DNA of 61,930 bases. It comes from Pantoea sp. 18069 (GTDB taxonomy: Bacteria; Pseudomonadota; Gammaproteobacteria; Burkholderiales; Burkholderiaceae_C). The position numbers and the translations under genes are program-made. The DNA lies in contig NZ_CACSJA010000031.1 in NCBI RefSeq assembly GCF_902706035.1, forward strand, positions 1 to 61,930, in the 5' to 3' direction. Each line of letters starts with the position of its first letter. The first letter of the stretch is position 1. Below the pieces are notes generated by a model. It made no database searches, was not told the origin of the DNA, and saw nothing but the letters and a program-made list of their open reading frames with translations. This document shows, one piece after another, positions 60,932-61,930 of the stretch.

Positions 60932-61920
60932 TCGGGCTGGATGCCGGCCTTGTCGAGCTGGGCCTTGTTGCGCTGGATGTCGGCCGCGATCTGCCCGGGG
61001 AACTGGCTCTGGTCCATGTCGGTGGCCTGCGCGCCCAGCGCCTGCAGGCGCTTTTGCACCTCGGGCAGGTGGGCGGCCTTGACGGCCGCGTCCTGCAGCT
61101 TCCTGACGATGGGCGCGGGCGTGTTCCCGGGCACGACGATGCCGAACCAGCTGATGCCCAGCGCATTCAGGTCGTCATGGCCCAGCTCCTTGAAGGTCGG
61201 CACATGGGGCAGATCGGGCGAGCGCGCCGTGGCCGACAGCGCGACGGGAATCAGTTTGCCGCCCTTGATCTGCGGCAGCGCCGAAGGCAGCTGATCGGTC
61301 ATGACCTGCACCTGGCCGGCCAGCGCGTCATTGAGCGCCGGGCCGTTGCCGCGGTAGGGCACGATCTGGATATCGGTCTTCATGGTGTCGTTGAACGACG
61401 CAAGCATCAGATGGCCCAGCGTGCCCACGCCCGGCACGCCGGCGCTGAAGGCGCCGGGCTGGGCGCGGATCTTGGCGAGGAAGTCGGCGAAGTTGTTCAC
61501 GCCCATCTTGGGGTGGGCCATCCAGACCGAAGGCATGGTCACGAGGTTGGCGACGGGCGTGAGCTTCGCGCCCAGGCCCTGGGCCCGGGTGTAGAGCAGG
61601 GGGTTGATGGTCATGGTGCTCACCGTGGCCATGCCCACCGTGTAGCCATCGGGCTGGGCCTGGGCCACGGCTTCGGTGCCTATCAGCCCGCCCGCGCCGC
61701 CGCGGTTGTCGACGACCACCGGCTGGCCCAGCGTGCTGCGCATGCCTTCGGCCAGCACCCGGGCGACGATATCGGTGGAGCCACCGGCCGCGAACGGCAC
61801 GATCAGCTTGATGGGCTTGCTTGGATAGTTGTCGGCCGCCTGGGCGCCCAGCGGCAGCGCCGCGGTCAGCGCGGTGAAGGTGAGGGCGCCCAGGCGCCGC
61901 AGCGACAGGCAGCGGGACAC
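60928..61920 (-). CDS. Bug-family substrate-binding protein, near the window edge
   Basis: 330 residues from a GTG at 61918-61920; no stop lies between it and the window edge, so the true start may be further right. Signal peptide-like LRRLGALTFTALTAALPLGA, cleavage after QA. Mature start YPSKPIKLIVPFAAGGSTDI, then PDGYTVGMATVSTMTIN. The stop overlaps the amidohydrolase ATG. It should bind the amide or acid processed by that enzyme. Confidence 0.9.
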   Translation of the reverse strand: MSRCLSLRRLGALTFTALTAALPLGAQAADNYPSKPIKLIVPFAAGGSTDIVARVLAEGMRSTLGQPVVVDNRGGAGGLIGTEAVAQAQPDGYTVGMATVSTMTINPLLYTRAQGLGAKLTPVANLVTMPSVWMAHPKMGVNNFADFLAKIRAQPGAFSAGVPGVGTLGHLMLASFNDTMKTDIQIVPYRGNGPALNDALAGQVQVMTDQLPSALPQIKGGKLIPVALSATARSPDLPHVPTFKELGHDDLNALGISWFGIVVPGNTPAPIVRKLQDAAVKAAHLPEVQKRLQALGAQATDMDQSQFPGQIAADIQRNKAQLDKAGIQPE

Positions 61921-61930
61921 CGGGTGGGCG

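Overview
The window is high-GC DNA of a free-living betaproteobacterium, most likely a member of the Burkholderiales and probably of the Comamonadaceae. This rests on the gene families present, above all five Bug-type substrate-binding proteins that lack their TctA/TctB membrane partners, and on the overall gene style; it is an inference, not a database match. Most of the window is accessory catabolic and uptake DNA organised as divergent regulator/operon modules.

Left edge (1-4.2 kb): a window-truncated possible transposase, a DUF2235 lipoprotein, a decayed IS3-family element and a toxin/antitoxin pair whose toxin is broken by an amber codon. At 4.2-8.3 kb a GntR-type regulator faces an enolase-superfamily dehydratase, a D-2-hydroxyacid dehydrogenase and a Bug protein, which looks like sugar-acid catabolism.

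The most striking region is 8.3-14.6 kb. A TPP riboswitch is followed by a tightly overlapping operon: a LuxE-like acid-activating enzyme, a LuxC-like reductase, a complete ABC importer of the NMT1/THI5 type, and an SDR. There is no luciferase. Together these could import a carboxylic acid related to thiamine and reduce it to the aldehyde and then the alcohol, which would be a thiamine-fragment salvage pathway. I know of no description of it.

14.7-28.2 kb holds stress and hypothetical proteins (CsbD, TerB/DUF697, a 52-residue DUF3309 protein, a Q/N/P/G-rich repeat protein, DUF4124, DUF411, DUF1993), a diguanylate cyclase, an alpha/beta hydrolase, an IS remnant and an XRE regulator with its own operator. 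Inside it (17.4-21.8 kb) is another module: TPP-dependent enzyme, SDR and Bug protein opposite a GntR regulator, with a near-perfect palindrome between them.

Nitrate assimilation is split over two loci. One (28.5-33.5 kb) holds an NAD(P)/FAD oxidoreductase, the nitrate reductase NasA and a uroporphyrinogen-III methyltransferase. The other (55-59.3 kb) holds the ANTAR antiterminator NasT and an NrtABD-type nitrate importer. Both have a leader with a terminator hairpin and the same 12-base block, so NasT probably controls both. Between them lie putA with a divergent Lrp-type regulator (33.7-38.1 kb), two DUF202 membrane proteins, and a six-gene operon (39.2-47.3 kb) for a sulfated or alcohol-bearing compound: GMC oxidoreductase, AroE-like protein, aldehyde dehydrogenase, SDR, Bug protein and a Cys-type sulfatase. 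A MocR regulator and a radical-SAM sulfatase maturase sit beside it. 50.5-55 kb is a gamma-glutamyltransferase-like/Bug/GAF operon opposite a LysR regulator. The window ends with a Bug protein and an M20 amidohydrolase. REP-like repeats with a core CTTCGACAAGCTCAGGG lie at three places.
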